Positions 8,052 through 15,788 of a DNA stretch of 39,279 nucleotides are shown one piece after another. Within the stretch, counting starts at the first letter, position 1. Each line of letters opens with the position of its first letter. The notes under the pieces are model-generated. The model saw only the letters and a program-made list of their open reading frames with translations. It was not told the DNA's origin and ran no database searches. Position numbers and translations under genes: made by a program. Origin of the DNA: Lachnospiraceae bacterium (GTDB lineage: Bacteria; Bacillota; Clostridia; Lachnospirales; Lachnospiraceae); contig BLLW01000034.1 in assembly GCA_011959285.1 (NCBI GenBank), positions 1 to 39,279 of the forward strand, read 5' to 3'.

Positions 8052-8684
8052 TTATCCTCTCCGCCTTCTATCCTTCCCCTTACAATACACCACCGCCGTC
8101 AACGTACTGACAAACGTCGCTACAATCGCCGGCGCAATAATCCCCGCCGGATTTACGCTCCCATACTGCTGCCGGTACGCAATCATATTCACCGGTATCA
8201 ATTGCAACGAAGAAATATTCAATATCAAAAACGTACACATCTCATTGCTGGCAACTCTTCCTGTCTTTCCAACTGTTGCTTTACCTTCACACAAATACTC
8301 CGGATTCCCTCTCTCCGCCTCCAGTTTCGCCAACTCCTCCATGGCCTTCAGCCCCGCTGGCGTGCAAGCCCAGCCCAGTCCCAAGATATTAGCAATAATA
8401 TTCATAGAAATGTAATCCCTCGCCTTATGCTTCTTCGGCAAGCCAGGAAACATAAAGGAAATAAACGGAGACAATCCATTGGTGAGCCGTAAGATTAAAC
8501 CGGAACTCTCCGCTATCTCCATAAGCCCCACCCACAGCGCCATAATGCCAGCCATGGCAATACAAAGCGACACTGCTTCCCCTGCACTGTCCAGCGCCGC
8601 TTCCGTCACCTCCTTCATATTCCCGTTAATGGCGCCAAAAAGAATACCCATGATAATCATTGCTGCCCATATATAATTCAGCAT
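8052..8684 (-). CDS. spmA: Spore maturation protein A (nucleoside-recognition/Gate domain)
   Basis: 210 residues, close to the usual ~196 of SpmA. The N-terminus MLNYIWAAMIIMGILFGAIN and the motif WVGLMEIAESSGL are characteristic, as are GLGWACTPAGLKAMEEL and SNEMCTFLILNISSLQLIPV. About five membrane segments are visible. In Bacillus SpmA works with SpmB in spore core dehydration and maturation. Here no spmB follows; instead there is a small disrupted ORF and then an unrelated gene. The ATG at 8684 has AAAGGAAA upstream. Function is assigned by family; it implies a spore-forming host. Confidence 0.88.
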   Translation of the reverse strand: MLNYIWAAMIIMGILFGAINGNMKEVTEAALDSAGEAVSLCIAMAGIMALWVGLMEIAESSGLILRLTNGLSPFISFMFPGLPKKHKARDYISMNIIANILGLGWACTPAGLKAMEELAKLEAERGNPEYLCEGKATVGKTGRVASNEMCTFLILNISSLQLIPVNMIAYRQQYGSVNPAGIIAPAIVATFVSTLTAVVYCKGKDRRRRG

Positions 8685-8773
8685 ATATAATTTCCTTTTC
8701 CTCTTTTTAGAATCATATGTCTTTTTACATCAAATTATTTCCACTGAAATTCCTTTTTACCGCCTTATATCCT

Positions 8774-8816
8774 ATAGAAAATTTATGAATTTTCTATTAT
8801 AATGGATAAATATAAT
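8774..8816 (+). promoter_or_regulatory. Divergent promoter region with a perfect 10-bp inverted repeat
   Basis: Between spmA and the transglutaminase gene, ATAGAAAATT (8774-8783) and AATTTTCTAT (8788-8797) form a perfect inverted repeat with a 4-base centre. Two TATAAT boxes follow on the plus strand (8798-8803 and 8811-8816), both without a good -35 box. There is no G+C core or U-tract, so it does not look like a terminator; a regulator binding site is more likely. The 179-base gap holds no gene. Confidence 0.4.
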
Positions 8817-8863
8817 TGCATTTAATCTTAAAATATTGAAATCAAAGCTTAGGAACCATAATT

Positions 8864-9835
8864 ATGTTACATACTTTTAATTCAATCAGATACCGCATCC
8901 TCTTTTACAGGGGCAGTCTGATTTGTAAAATTTCATATTTTCTTCTTCTTTTCTGCATGATACCCTTCTGCCAAGGATGCCACAAAGCGCCTGAACCCTA
9001 TGTTTCACCTTCTACGACGATTCGGGACAACACACCTGAATGTCTGGTTCCTTCTGCAGACGGTACCCATAATTACGTCAATGCTTACATTGCCCTTGAT
9101 ACTTCTCATATGGATGATGGGTATATCATGGCGGCTTATCTTGGAACCAGTTCCAAAGTAAAGCTTCAACTCAGCGGACCAGACTACATGACTTACACCT
9201 ATGATTTGGCAAGCAGCACTTATGAGGTGTTTCCTCTCTCTGCCGGAAGCGGCAGCTACACAATCGGTGTTTTTGAAAATATTAAGGATGATTTGTATGC
9301 TACCGTTTTTTCGACGACTATCGAAGCAGATATTGCCGCCCCAATGAATGCGTTTCTTTATCCGAATCAATACGTCAAATTCGATTCCTCCAGTCAGGTC
9401 GTGAGCAAAGCACAGGAATTAGTAGCACAGGCGCATGATGATTTGGAAGCAATCAATTTTATATACAGCTATGTAGTTTCCAACATTACTTATGATTATG
9501 ATAAAGCAGAAAACGTACAGAGCGGGTATATTCCCAATGTAGACGAAATTCTGGATTTAAAAACAGGCATCTGCTTAGACTATGCCGCTGTCATGGCAAG
9601 CATGCTCCGCTCCCAGCGAATCCCCACCCGCCTTGAGGTTGGTTATGCCGGAGATGCCTACCATGCATGGATCAGCACCTACGTAGAAAACCAAGGATGG
9701 ATTAACGGCATGATACAATTCGACGGGCAAAACTGGTCTATCATGGATCCCACCTTTGCCGCAAATGCAGGGGAAAAGGAAATTGAAAATTTTATTGGCA
9801 GCGGCGGTAATTACGTGACCAAATATGTATATTAA
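8864..9835 (+). CDS. Transglutaminase-like domain protein, probable lipoprotein
   Basis: 323 residues. An N-terminal hydrophobic segment (residues 24-36) ends in CQGC, an imperfect lipobox with cysteine 39, so membrane tethering is likely but not certain. Residues ~50-160 look like a beta-rich domain. Residues ~175-300 are a transglutaminase/protease-like core: C237 in GICLDYA, H267 in YHAWI, and D295 in WSIMDPTF form the Cys-His-Asp triad. Bacterial members are often cysteine peptidases or amidases acting on cell-wall or surface proteins. It is the first gene of a run with a GspF/PilC protein and four pilin-like proteins, the next gene starting 16 bases after its stop. That suggests it processes or crosslinks components or cargo of that apparatus (inference). 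Confidence 0.8.
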   Translation: MLHTFNSIRYRILFYRGSLICKISYFLLLFCMIPFCQGCHKAPEPYVSPSTTIRDNTPECLVPSADGTHNYVNAYIALDTSHMDDGYIMAAYLGTSSKVKLQLSGPDYMTYTYDLASSTYEVFPLSAGSGSYTIGVFENIKDDLYATVFSTTIEADIAAPMNAFLYPNQYVKFDSSSQVVSKAQELVAQAHDDLEAINFIYSYVVSNITYDYDKAENVQSGYIPNVDEILDLKTGICLDYAAVMASMLRSQRIPTRLEVGYAGDAYHAWISTYVENQGWINGMIQFDGQNWSIMDPTFAANAGEKEIENFIGSGGNYVTKYVY

Positions 9836-9851
9836 TTGGAGGATTTTCGTT

Positions 9852-10898
9852 ATGGAAAAGCAAAAGTTATTATCAAATGTAGAGATCGCATCCTTTTGCC
9901 GGCAGACCGCACTGATCATTAAAGCTGGCATCACTCCTGCCGAAGGCATGGATATCCTTGCACAGGATACAGTCAGCGGCGAAGGGCAGGACCTAATCAA
10001 CAGTATCGGCGAGATATGCAAAGCAGGAGAACCTTTCTACCATGCAATCGAGTCAACCGGTGTCTTTCCTAATTATGTTGTAAAGCTGACGGCACTGGGA
10101 GAAGAGTCGGGCAATCTAGATGCCGTATTGACATCCCTTGCTGCCTATTATGAGCGGGAACAATCTATCTCTGAAAATATCAAATCCGCCGTTACCTATC
10201 CCTTAATTATGATTGCAATGATGTTCGTTGTCATTTTGGTTTTGGTGGTAAAAGTCCTTCCCATCTTTCAGCAGGTATTCATCCAACTGGGAACAGAAAT
10301 GACGCCCCTTGCCTCCAGTCTTTTGTCTATCGGAAATACCTTGAGCAAGTATGCCATCGGTATCACCATAACCCTTTTTGTCCTCATTGGTGCCTGCCTT
10401 GTTTTATATAAGACAAAATCGGGCAGGAAAAGAATTACTCGTTTCTTCTCCCGTTTCCCCCTGACCAAAGGATTTTATGAAAAGATAGCCGCCGGTCGAT
10501 TTGCAAGCGGTCTATACCTGACCTTTACCAGTGGTATGGATACCTATCAGAGCCTTGACATGATTTCAGAAATTGTTGAAAATGAACAGATGCAGACAAA
10601 AATCAGCAAATGCAAAGCTATGCTGGACGAAGATTCAAATTTGCCGGAGGCGCTAGCCAAATCAGAAATCTTTTCCAGGCTTCATTCCCGCATGGTTGCA
10701 ATTGGTTTTCGTTCCGGCTCCATTGACACAGTAATGAAGCAGATCTCCCAAAATTACGAAGCAGAGACAGACCGGCAGATTAATAAAATTATTTCCATTA
10801 TTGAGCCCACACTGGTAATCCTGCTTTCCGTCATTGTCGGCATCATTCTTCTTTCCGTTCTGCTGCCGCTGATGGGTATTATGTCCAGTATTGGATAA
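9852..10898 (+). CDS. Type II secretion/type IV pilus inner-membrane protein (GspF/PilC family)
   Basis: 348 residues. The ATG at 9852 has TTGGAGGA upstream; an upstream in-frame ATG would overlap the previous gene. Two tandem T2SSF domains are visible, each helical with a membrane segment. The first contains FCRQTALIIKAGITPAEGMD and ends near TYPLIMIAMMFVVILVLVVK. The second begins at RFASGLYLTFTSGMDTYQSL and ends in a C-terminal membrane helix (VILLSVIVGIILLSVLLPLM). Family members form the membrane platform on which the assembly ATPase acts to polymerise pilins. No GspE/PilB ATPase or prepilin peptidase is in the window, so those would be elsewhere. It is somewhat shorter than the ~400 residues of GspF. 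Confidence 0.9.
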   Translation: MEKQKLLSNVEIASFCRQTALIIKAGITPAEGMDILAQDTVSGEGQDLINSIGEICKAGEPFYHAIESTGVFPNYVVKLTALGEESGNLDAVLTSLAAYYEREQSISENIKSAVTYPLIMIAMMFVVILVLVVKVLPIFQQVFIQLGTEMTPLASSLLSIGNTLSKYAIGITITLFVLIGACLVLYKTKSGRKRITRFFSRFPLTKGFYEKIAAGRFASGLYLTFTSGMDTYQSLDMISEIVENEQMQTKISKCKAMLDEDSNLPEALAKSEIFSRLHSRMVAIGFRSGSIDTVMKQISQNYEAETDRQINKIISIIEPTLVILLSVIVGIILLSVLLPLMGIMSSIG

Positions 10899-10911
10899 AA
10901 GGAGGCTATGT

Positions 10912-11241
10912 ATGAATCGGTTTACTACTCAGGAAAAGAAAAAGCACTTTCACTTACCCCATATCAGATTTACTTACTTAATTGCTCCTGTTGTACTTAT
11001 TATTTTTGTTTTGTCCCTGTCCCGCATTGGAAATTCCGCCGTCATCAGACAACGTGAAAGCCTTGAAACAGCATTAAATCGAGACATAATTCACTGCTAC
11101 GCAGTGGAAGGATTTTATCCGCCAAGCCTTTCCTATATAGAAGAGCACTATGGGCTTACCTATAACCACGATCTATTTTTTGTCGATTACCAGCCCATCG
11201 GCTCAAATATGAGACCCGATATCACCATTATAATGAGATAA
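10912..11241 (+). CDS. Small single-span membrane protein of the pilin-like cluster
   Basis: 109 residues. The start at 10912 is set by AAAAGGAGG 7 bases upstream. A basic N-terminal ~25 residues precede one transmembrane helix (LIAPVVLIIFVLSLS) and an exported ~65-residue part containing CYAVEGFYPPSLSYIEEHYG. The 'YPPSL-x-YL/IEE-x-YGL' pattern resembles pseudopilin-type globular starts, though there is no clear prepilin cleavage site. It lies between the GspF-like gene and a DUF4860-like gene with tight spacing. Likely an accessory pilin-like subunit; exact role unknown. Confidence 0.7.
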   Translation: MNRFTTQEKKKHFHLPHIRFTYLIAPVVLIIFVLSLSRIGNSAVIRQRESLETALNRDIIHCYAVEGFYPPSLSYIEEHYGLTYNHDLFFVDYQPIGSNMRPDITIIMR

Positions 11242-11253
11242 TGAGGACCTGCC

Positions 11254-11751
11254 ATGCAAGAAAATCAACAAAAACATATTATTGATACTTTATTTGTAAT
11301 TGCTCTCTTTTGCCTATTTGCCCTCTCTGCCATCTTTCTCATTACAATAGGCGCCAATATCTACGGTAAAACTGTAAATAATATGGAGGATAATTTTAAC
11401 AGCAGAACTGCTCTTGCTTACATCACCGAAAAGGTGCGGCAATCTGACAATGCAGATTCTATATCCGCAGGAACCTTTCAGGAGTGCCCTGCTCTTGTCA
11501 TTACCTCCAGAATCGAAGATACAGAGTATCTGACTTATTTATATGAATATAATGGCTACATAAAAGAAATTATGGTCCGCAAAGGAATGACCTTAGATCC
11601 AGCCATAGGACAAGATATCATAGCAGTTTCGGACTTTAGCCTGACTCCCATAAATGACCATCTTATGAATTGTACAATTGCAATTGACGAACAACAAAGT
11701 TACAGTTTATTCATCTCTGTACATTCCGGAGGGCTGACCAATGAAAAATAA
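11254..11751 (+). CDS. DUF4860-like pilin-type protein
   Basis: 165 residues. An N-terminal membrane helix (residues ~11-33, TLFVIALFCLFALSAIFLI) is followed by an exported domain. The part with RTALAYITEKVRQSD, LVITSRIEDTEYLTYLYEYN, YIKEIMVRKG and the late LTPINDHLMNC strand fits the DUF4860 family found in Clostridia pilus/type II secretion clusters. It starts 12 bases after the previous stop and overlaps the next gene by 11 bases. Presumed minor pseudopilin-like component; the assignment comes from family resemblance and position. Confidence 0.72.
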   Translation: MQENQQKHIIDTLFVIALFCLFALSAIFLITIGANIYGKTVNNMEDNFNSRTALAYITEKVRQSDNADSISAGTFQECPALVITSRIEDTEYLTYLYEYNGYIKEIMVRKGMTLDPAIGQDIIAVSDFSLTPINDHLMNCTIAIDEQQSYSLFISVHSGGLTNEK

Positions 11752-12154
11752 ATCTTCTAAATCCGGTCTGTTTTTAATGGAAATGATTTTATCTATCCTA
11801 TTCTTTTCCTTATCCAGCGCTGTCTGCGTGCAACTGTTTGTGAAGTCGCACTTAATCAGCCAGCAGAGCGTAGATTTAAACCGCGCAGTAGAATACTGCC
11901 AAAATGTTGCCGAAGCCTTTTACGGATGCAATGGGGATTTGGCTGAGATGATGTTTCTATTTGATAACAGTTCTCAAGACCCTTTAGATGATTCTACTTA
12001 CCTGCTGGATGAACAACCTTATACCATTTCTGTTACCGTACAGGAAAAAGACAGTATATTAACTTGCAGTATTGCCGTATATAAATCCTCTGACATAATT
12101 TATGATTTGGAAGTACATCTTTTCCCCCAAAAGGAGGCTCCACATGGAAACTAA
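11741..12154 (+). CDS. Prepilin-like protein with N-terminal cleavage motif
   Basis: 137 residues. The N-terminus has a short basic leader (KNKSSKSG) followed by LFLMEMILSILFFSLSSAV. This is a good type IV prepilin site: glycine before the cut, glutamate at position +5 of the mature protein, then a hydrophobic helix. The exported part has a cysteine pair (VEYCQNVAEAFYGC). It would be cleaved and methylated by a prepilin peptidase not found here. It overlaps the DUF4860-like gene and the following gene by 11 bases each, so translation is coupled. Confidence 0.75.
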   Translation: MKNKSSKSGLFLMEMILSILFFSLSSAVCVQLFVKSHLISQQSVDLNRAVEYCQNVAEAFYGCNGDLAEMMFLFDNSSQDPLDDSTYLLDEQPYTISVTVQEKDSILTCSIAVYKSSDIIYDLEVHLFPQKEAPHGN

Positions 12155-12596
12155 AAAAAGATCGGGAAGCAGCATAGGCGCATCTTCCCTTCTGGTTATT
12201 GTCGTAGTTGTTTCTCTCGTATGCTTTGCCGCTCTTTCTATCACGAGCGCCAGTGCAGACTTGCGTCTCAGCCAAAAGCTTGCAGAACGCACTTCCACTT
12301 ATTATACTGCCTGCAATGAGGCACAGAATACGCTAAAATCCCTGTCCACCAGCTTCTCTTCCATTTATAAGGATAGTATCAGTGAAGATGATTATAACCA
12401 AAAAATAAAAAAATCTTTTTCAGACTCCCTCACCTTCTCCTATCCTATAAATGAAAATCAGATTCTGCAAGTAAGCGTTTCTCCCCTTTATCCAGAAGAC
12501 CCTTCAGGAGACTTTCTTCAAATCACCTCCTGGCAGATTATCAATATAGCATCACCTGAACTGGATGAGTCTTTACCTGTATTTCAAATCGAATAG
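12144..12596 (+). CDS. Minor pilin-like membrane protein, last gene of the cluster
   Basis: 150 residues. The start at 12144 has AAAAGGAGG upstream. The N-terminus is basic (METKKRSGSSIGAS), then one hydrophobic helix (SLLVIVVVVSLVCFAALSIT), followed by a helical, exported part (SADLRLSQKLAERTSTYYTA), a layout like PilX/GspK-type minor pilins. The stop codon TAG at 12594-12596 falls at the 3' boundary of the inserted group II intron. If the intron is taken as 12593-13403 and removed, the frame would instead read GAA-AGC-AAA-AAA-TAA, ending the protein in ESKK. The present C-terminus may therefore be shortened by about three residues. Confidence 0.72.
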   Translation: METKKRSGSSIGASSLLVIVVVVSLVCFAALSITSASADLRLSQKLAERTSTYYTACNEAQNTLKSLSTSFSSIYKDSISEDDYNQKIKKSFSDSLTFSYPINENQILQVSVSPLYPEDPSGDFLQITSWQIINIASPELDESLPVFQIE

Positions 12597-13403
12597 GAGA
12601 AATTTCTCTAAACAGAGAAATTTCGACCTCTCACGCCACCGTGCATACGGTTCCGTACACGATGGTTCAATCAACTTAATAAGTAACACACCTTTCGGTG
12701 TAGTAGTCTAACATTGAGACTAATCCGAACTGGGTTAGTCTCTTTTTATTAATGGCTAAATTTACTGTCCTGCCTCTGCATATGCGGGCTATTCGTCTGC
12801 CGTTATATGCTGTCAGCCTTGCAGTATCTTTATCCACTCCTGGCTTTATTATGATATGCTCTGTTGAGATTATCGCTGGATAGTATCTGCTCCATTATAC
12901 TACTTGCGTCCATGCGTTCTTTCCTTTCCGTCTCGCTTGATCTGACCACCCTTTTCCCGGTTGGTTACAGCAGATGTTGTCATTTCTGCAATACGAGATA
13001 TACTCAAACTAATTGATTGTTTACCCCTTCGCTCCATCTCCATTACAGAGACTTCCTCACTACTATGGGCTCGGCTGACTTCTCACAGTTCGTTGTTACT
13101 AGGCAGATGAAACCTCTGTGAGACCTTCACGCTTAAGGTGCGCTCTCTTTCTCTCCATACATCCGCCACATTTACTCTACTACTACAAAAGTGATAGTTA
13201 TTAGACTTCGTTGATTTTTGCCAACTTATCTCTCGTAGCCTAGGCTTATATGTGATTTCTGTCCGTCGGACCAGAGATTTTCCTAACTTACAGCTTCCTC
13301 CAGATTCCATCTCACGATGGACACCCTTGCTGTTCAGCTATACACTTCCCACTATCTGGGCGTGTTCGGGACTTTCATCCGTTAGAGCGCGCCCATGGCG
13401 CAC
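12593..13403 (-). mobile_element. Degenerate group II intron, internally deleted
   Basis: Read on the minus strand, the element opens with GTGCGCC and a domain I resembling terminator-inserting (class C) introns (CGGATGAAAGTCCCGAAC, later CAAGGGTGTCC and GAGATGGAATCTG). It closes with a domain V hairpin at about 12635-12668 (GAACC ... ACGGTGG) and a domain VI hairpin at about 12600-12625, ending ...CTCCTAT. Total length is ~811 bases; introns that encode a maturase are usually more than 1.8 kb. Remnants of the reverse transcriptase start and end are visible inside. Its 5' end lies 14 bases beyond the stem of the CAP gene terminator, the typical insertion site for class C introns. The 3' boundary is uncertain by a few bases. 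Confidence 0.85.
12676..12913 (-). pseudogene. Group II intron reverse transcriptase/maturase remnant
   Basis: An ATG at 12913, preceded by GGAAAGGA, opens a 27-residue frame beginning MDASSIMEQILSSDNLNRAY, the usual start of intron-encoded reverse transcriptases, and stops at 12830. Shifted by one base, reading continues with GVDKDTARLTAYNGR. Near the end, the frame ending at 12676 reads NKKRLTQFGLVSMLDYYTERCV, the usual C-terminal end of the same protein family. All reverse transcriptase catalytic blocks and the maturase core (roughly 350 residues) are missing between them. The product is non-functional. Confidence 0.75.
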
Positions 13404-13405
13404 AA

Positions 13406-13436
13406 GCAAAAAATAAGCGCCGGCTTATGCCGGCGC
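13406..13436 (-). terminator. Intrinsic terminator of the CAP-domain gene
   Basis: On the minus strand, GCGCCGGC-ATAA-GCCGGCGC (stem arms 13429-13436 and 13417-13424) is followed by TTATTTTTT. It lies 13 bases after the CAP gene stop. The group II intron starts at 13403, just past the U-tract. The plus-strand version would be a G+C-rich hairpin without a U-tract. Confidence 0.92.
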
Positions 13437-13449
13437 CTCGATGTAAATG

Positions 13450-14028
13450 TTAGAAACCAAATTCCTGTGCCCAGAACCACTGTCCATTGCTTCCAATATG
13501 GATTGCAATTGCACCTGAGGTAAATTCTGTATCCATGATATTCGCCTTATGTGTAGGGGAATTCATCCATGCTGTCACTGCTTCATCAGCTGTTGCATAT
13601 CCCTTTGCAAGATTCTCACCATACATCAAATTACTATTTACCGTCCACCAATCAGTACCATCAGGTCTGGTATGGGAGAAAGATTGTGATGCTTCTACTG
13701 CCCTTACCGCGGATGCCTGCTCAAGACCAGAATTCCAAGTAAGTGCGCCAAGACCAGCTTCCTGTCTCTTTGCATTTACAAGATCAAATGCAGCTTTTGC
13801 CGCTGCCTGAGAATCTGCATTTCCTGAAAGTGCACCTGCAAGGCTGACCATCTCGGGTTCAATATAAACAACTCCATCATCCGGAACGCTCTCATCTCTG
13901 GCTGCTGCCTCATTCGTAACAGATGCGTCCCCCTTCATTGCTACATTGTAATAAACGATGCCCCCTCCTACAAGAGCAAGTACAAGCGCTAAGCAAATTG
14001 AAATTTTAGTAATTTTAGCTTTACTCAT
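13450..14028 (-). CDS. CAP/SCP-domain exported protein
   Basis: 192 residues. An N-terminal hydrophobic helix (about residues 7-28) acts as a signal or membrane anchor, followed by an acidic, low-complexity linker to about residue 70. The rest is a CAP (SCP/PR1) domain: LVNAKRQEAGLGALTWN, then SFSHTRPDG, YGENLAKGYATADEAVTAWM, SPTHKANIMD and the closing WFWAQEFGF. Bacterial relatives (YkwD-type) are exported proteins of mostly unknown function, some linked to spores. The gene is monocistronic with a good terminator. The start is backed by AAAGGAAG. Confidence 0.88.
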   Translation of the reverse strand: MSKAKITKISICLALVLALVGGGIVYYNVAMKGDASVTNEAAARDESVPDDGVVYIEPEMVSLAGALSGNADSQAAAKAAFDLVNAKRQEAGLGALTWNSGLEQASAVRAVEASQSFSHTRPDGTDWWTVNSNLMYGENLAKGYATADEAVTAWMNSPTHKANIMDTEFTSGAIAIHIGSNGQWFWAQEFGF

Positions 14029-14169
14029 ACCTTTATCTTCCTTTCTTTCTATTTTTATTCCCTATTTATTTGGGATTTCAGTTGCTTAACTATATACTAC
14101 TACAAAAAATGAAAAAAACAAGTACTTTTTTACTATTTTTTTAGGAATAAATCTTTTTCGTCATTTTTA

Positions 14170-15018
14170 CTATATATCTTGCGAAAGCAGGAATTGATAT
14201 ACGTCACGTTTACTTATTCCTCTGTCAGCTGCCACTTTCTTCATTGCTTCTTTTCTCTCAAATCCCTGATTTTCATACATATTCATGTGCTCATTGATGG
14301 AAATCCTTTGCCAATTTGCCTGTTCGCCTTCTATCAGACTCCTTCGGTCAATTCCTTCTACCACTAGCACATATTCCCCCTTCGGTTCATGATCTTCATA
14401 AAAATCAAGCGCTTTCTCGAAAGTTGTCGGAAAAACTGTTTCAAACCGCTTAGTCAGTTCCCTGCACAACGTAATGCGGCGCTCTCCTAATACCTGATAC
14501 AATTCTGTAAGTGTTCTCTTTAAATGATGAGGTGCCTCATATACAATAATCGTGCGCGTTTCCTTTTCCAACTCTTCCAGAATCAATCGCTTTTCCTTCT
14601 TATCTGCGGGCAAGAACCCTTCAAAGCAAAACCTCCTAGCAGAAATACCAGAAAGTGTAAGTGCTGTAATCAGGGCACAACATCCCGGAAGCGAAGTGAC
14701 AGGTATACCTGCTTTTAAACATTGATCTACAAGCACTTCCCCCGGATCTGATATGGCAGGTGTACCTGCATCTGTAATCAGCGCAATATTCTTCCCTTCC
14801 CTGATCCAATCCACAATTTGCCTTGCCTTTTCTATTTTATTATATTCATGGTAACTGGTCATAGGAGTTTTGATTTCAAAATAATTGAGCAGCTTAATAC
14901 TGTTTCTCGTATCCTCAGCCGCAATCATATCCACTTCTTTCAGCGTGTCTAACACACGAGGTGTCATATCACGCAGATTCCCTATGGGAGTTGCACATAA
15001 GTACAAAGTTCCAGTCAT
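14170..15018 (-). CDS. rsmI: 16S rRNA (cytidine-1402-2'-O)-methyltransferase
   Basis: 282 residues, normal for RsmI. Conserved blocks: LYLCATPIGNLRDMTPR at the start, AAEDTRNSIKLLNYF, ALITDAGTPAISDPG, SLPGCCALITALTLSG, FEGFLPADKKEKR, and IVYEAPHHLKRTL. The enzyme uses SAM to 2'-O-methylate C1402 in the decoding centre of 16S rRNA. It is the last gene of the operon, 15 bases after trmN6, as in the Bacillus order (yabB ... yabC). There is no obvious hairpin terminator directly after its stop. Confidence 0.96.
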   Translation of the reverse strand: MTGTLYLCATPIGNLRDMTPRVLDTLKEVDMIAAEDTRNSIKLLNYFEIKTPMTSYHEYNKIEKARQIVDWIREGKNIALITDAGTPAISDPGEVLVDQCLKAGIPVTSLPGCCALITALTLSGISARRFCFEGFLPADKKEKRLILEELEKETRTIIVYEAPHHLKRTLTELYQVLGERRITLCRELTKRFETVFPTTFEKALDFYEDHEPKGEYVLVVEGIDRRSLIEGEQANWQRISINEHMNMYENQGFERKEAMKKVAADRGISKRDVYQFLLSQDI

Positions 15019-15033
15019 GTTTTCTCCTCTTCT

Positions 15034-15768
15034 TTAATATCCATAAATATCATAAATTTCATCCGTATACACACCTGGTTCTTGATAAACAATCAACGGC
15101 TTTTCCACCGTTATACGCGCCTTTCCACCCCGACTTGCTTCTAAAAGCACCATATTTGGCTCCTTATCCACAAAGGGGTGAACCAATTTCATACGTTTTG
15201 GTTCCAGCCTATACTGGCGCAAAAGCACAATAATATCCGCCAGCCGGAAAGGTCTATGGACCATATAAAAATTACCGCCTGGTCTTAGCAATCTGCTGCT
15301 CTGGCTAATCACATCTTCCAATGTGCACAAAAGCTCATGCCTGGCAATCGCCTTCGGCGCTTCCGGGTTGGTAAGCCCGTGATGTTCCGTCATATAAGGG
15401 GGATTACAGGTCACAACATCAAAAGAAGCAGCGCCAAAGAGACTGACTGCTTCCTTGATATCACCGGTTATAATTTCAACTTTTTCCTCAAGTTCATTCA
15501 GTTTCACACTGCGCGACGCCATATCCGCACTGTCCGGCTGAATCTCCAGCCCCGTTATATGCGCTGCCATTGTTTTTGCCGCCAAAAGAATCGGAATAAT
15601 TCCTGTTCCGGTTCCTAAGTCAAGAACTTGATCCCCTTCCTTCGCCCTTGCAAATCCGGAAAGAAGAACTGCATCCATGCCAAAGCAAAACCTGTCGGGA
15701 TCCTGAATGATCTTGTAATTGTTTCTCTGTAAATCATCGATTCTTTCATTCTCTTTTAAGGATATCAT
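15034..15768 (-). CDS. trmN6: tRNA1(Val) (adenine-37-N6)-methyltransferase family protein (YabB-like)
   Basis: 244 residues, Rossmann-type SAM methyltransferase. Motif I is VLDLGTGTGIIPILLA near residue 49, followed by the acidic strand ITGLEIQ. The catalytic N-P-P-Y motif is in DVVTCNPPYM, typical of N6-adenine methyltransferases. MDAVLLSGFA near the N-terminus is a hallmark of the YabB/TrmN6 group. It sits between ricT and rsmI, 20 and 15 bases away, the same neighbourhood as in Bacillus, though the small GIY-YIG gene often found between trmN6 and rsmI is absent. The target nucleotide is inferred from the family. Confidence 0.9.
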   Translation of the reverse strand: MISLKENERIDDLQRNNYKIIQDPDRFCFGMDAVLLSGFARAKEGDQVLDLGTGTGIIPILLAAKTMAAHITGLEIQPDSADMASRSVKLNELEEKVEIITGDIKEAVSLFGAASFDVVTCNPPYMTEHHGLTNPEAPKAIARHELLCTLEDVISQSSRLLRPGGNFYMVHRPFRLADIIVLLRQYRLEPKRMKLVHPFVDKEPNMVLLEASRGGKARITVEKPLIVYQEPGVYTDEIYDIYGY

Positions 15769-15788
15769 ATCCTATACCTCCGCCGGAT

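Noticed and set aside
12033-12298. Two overlapping minus-strand frames inside the pilin-like genes
   Set aside because: They are antisense to well-supported genes with strong ribosome binding sites and show no start signals or recognisable protein features.
13083-13310. 75-residue open frame on the minus strand (ESGGSCKLGKSL...)
   Set aside because: It lies in domain I-III RNA of the group II intron; it has no ribosome binding site and its reading frame follows structural RNA sequence, so it is not a gene.
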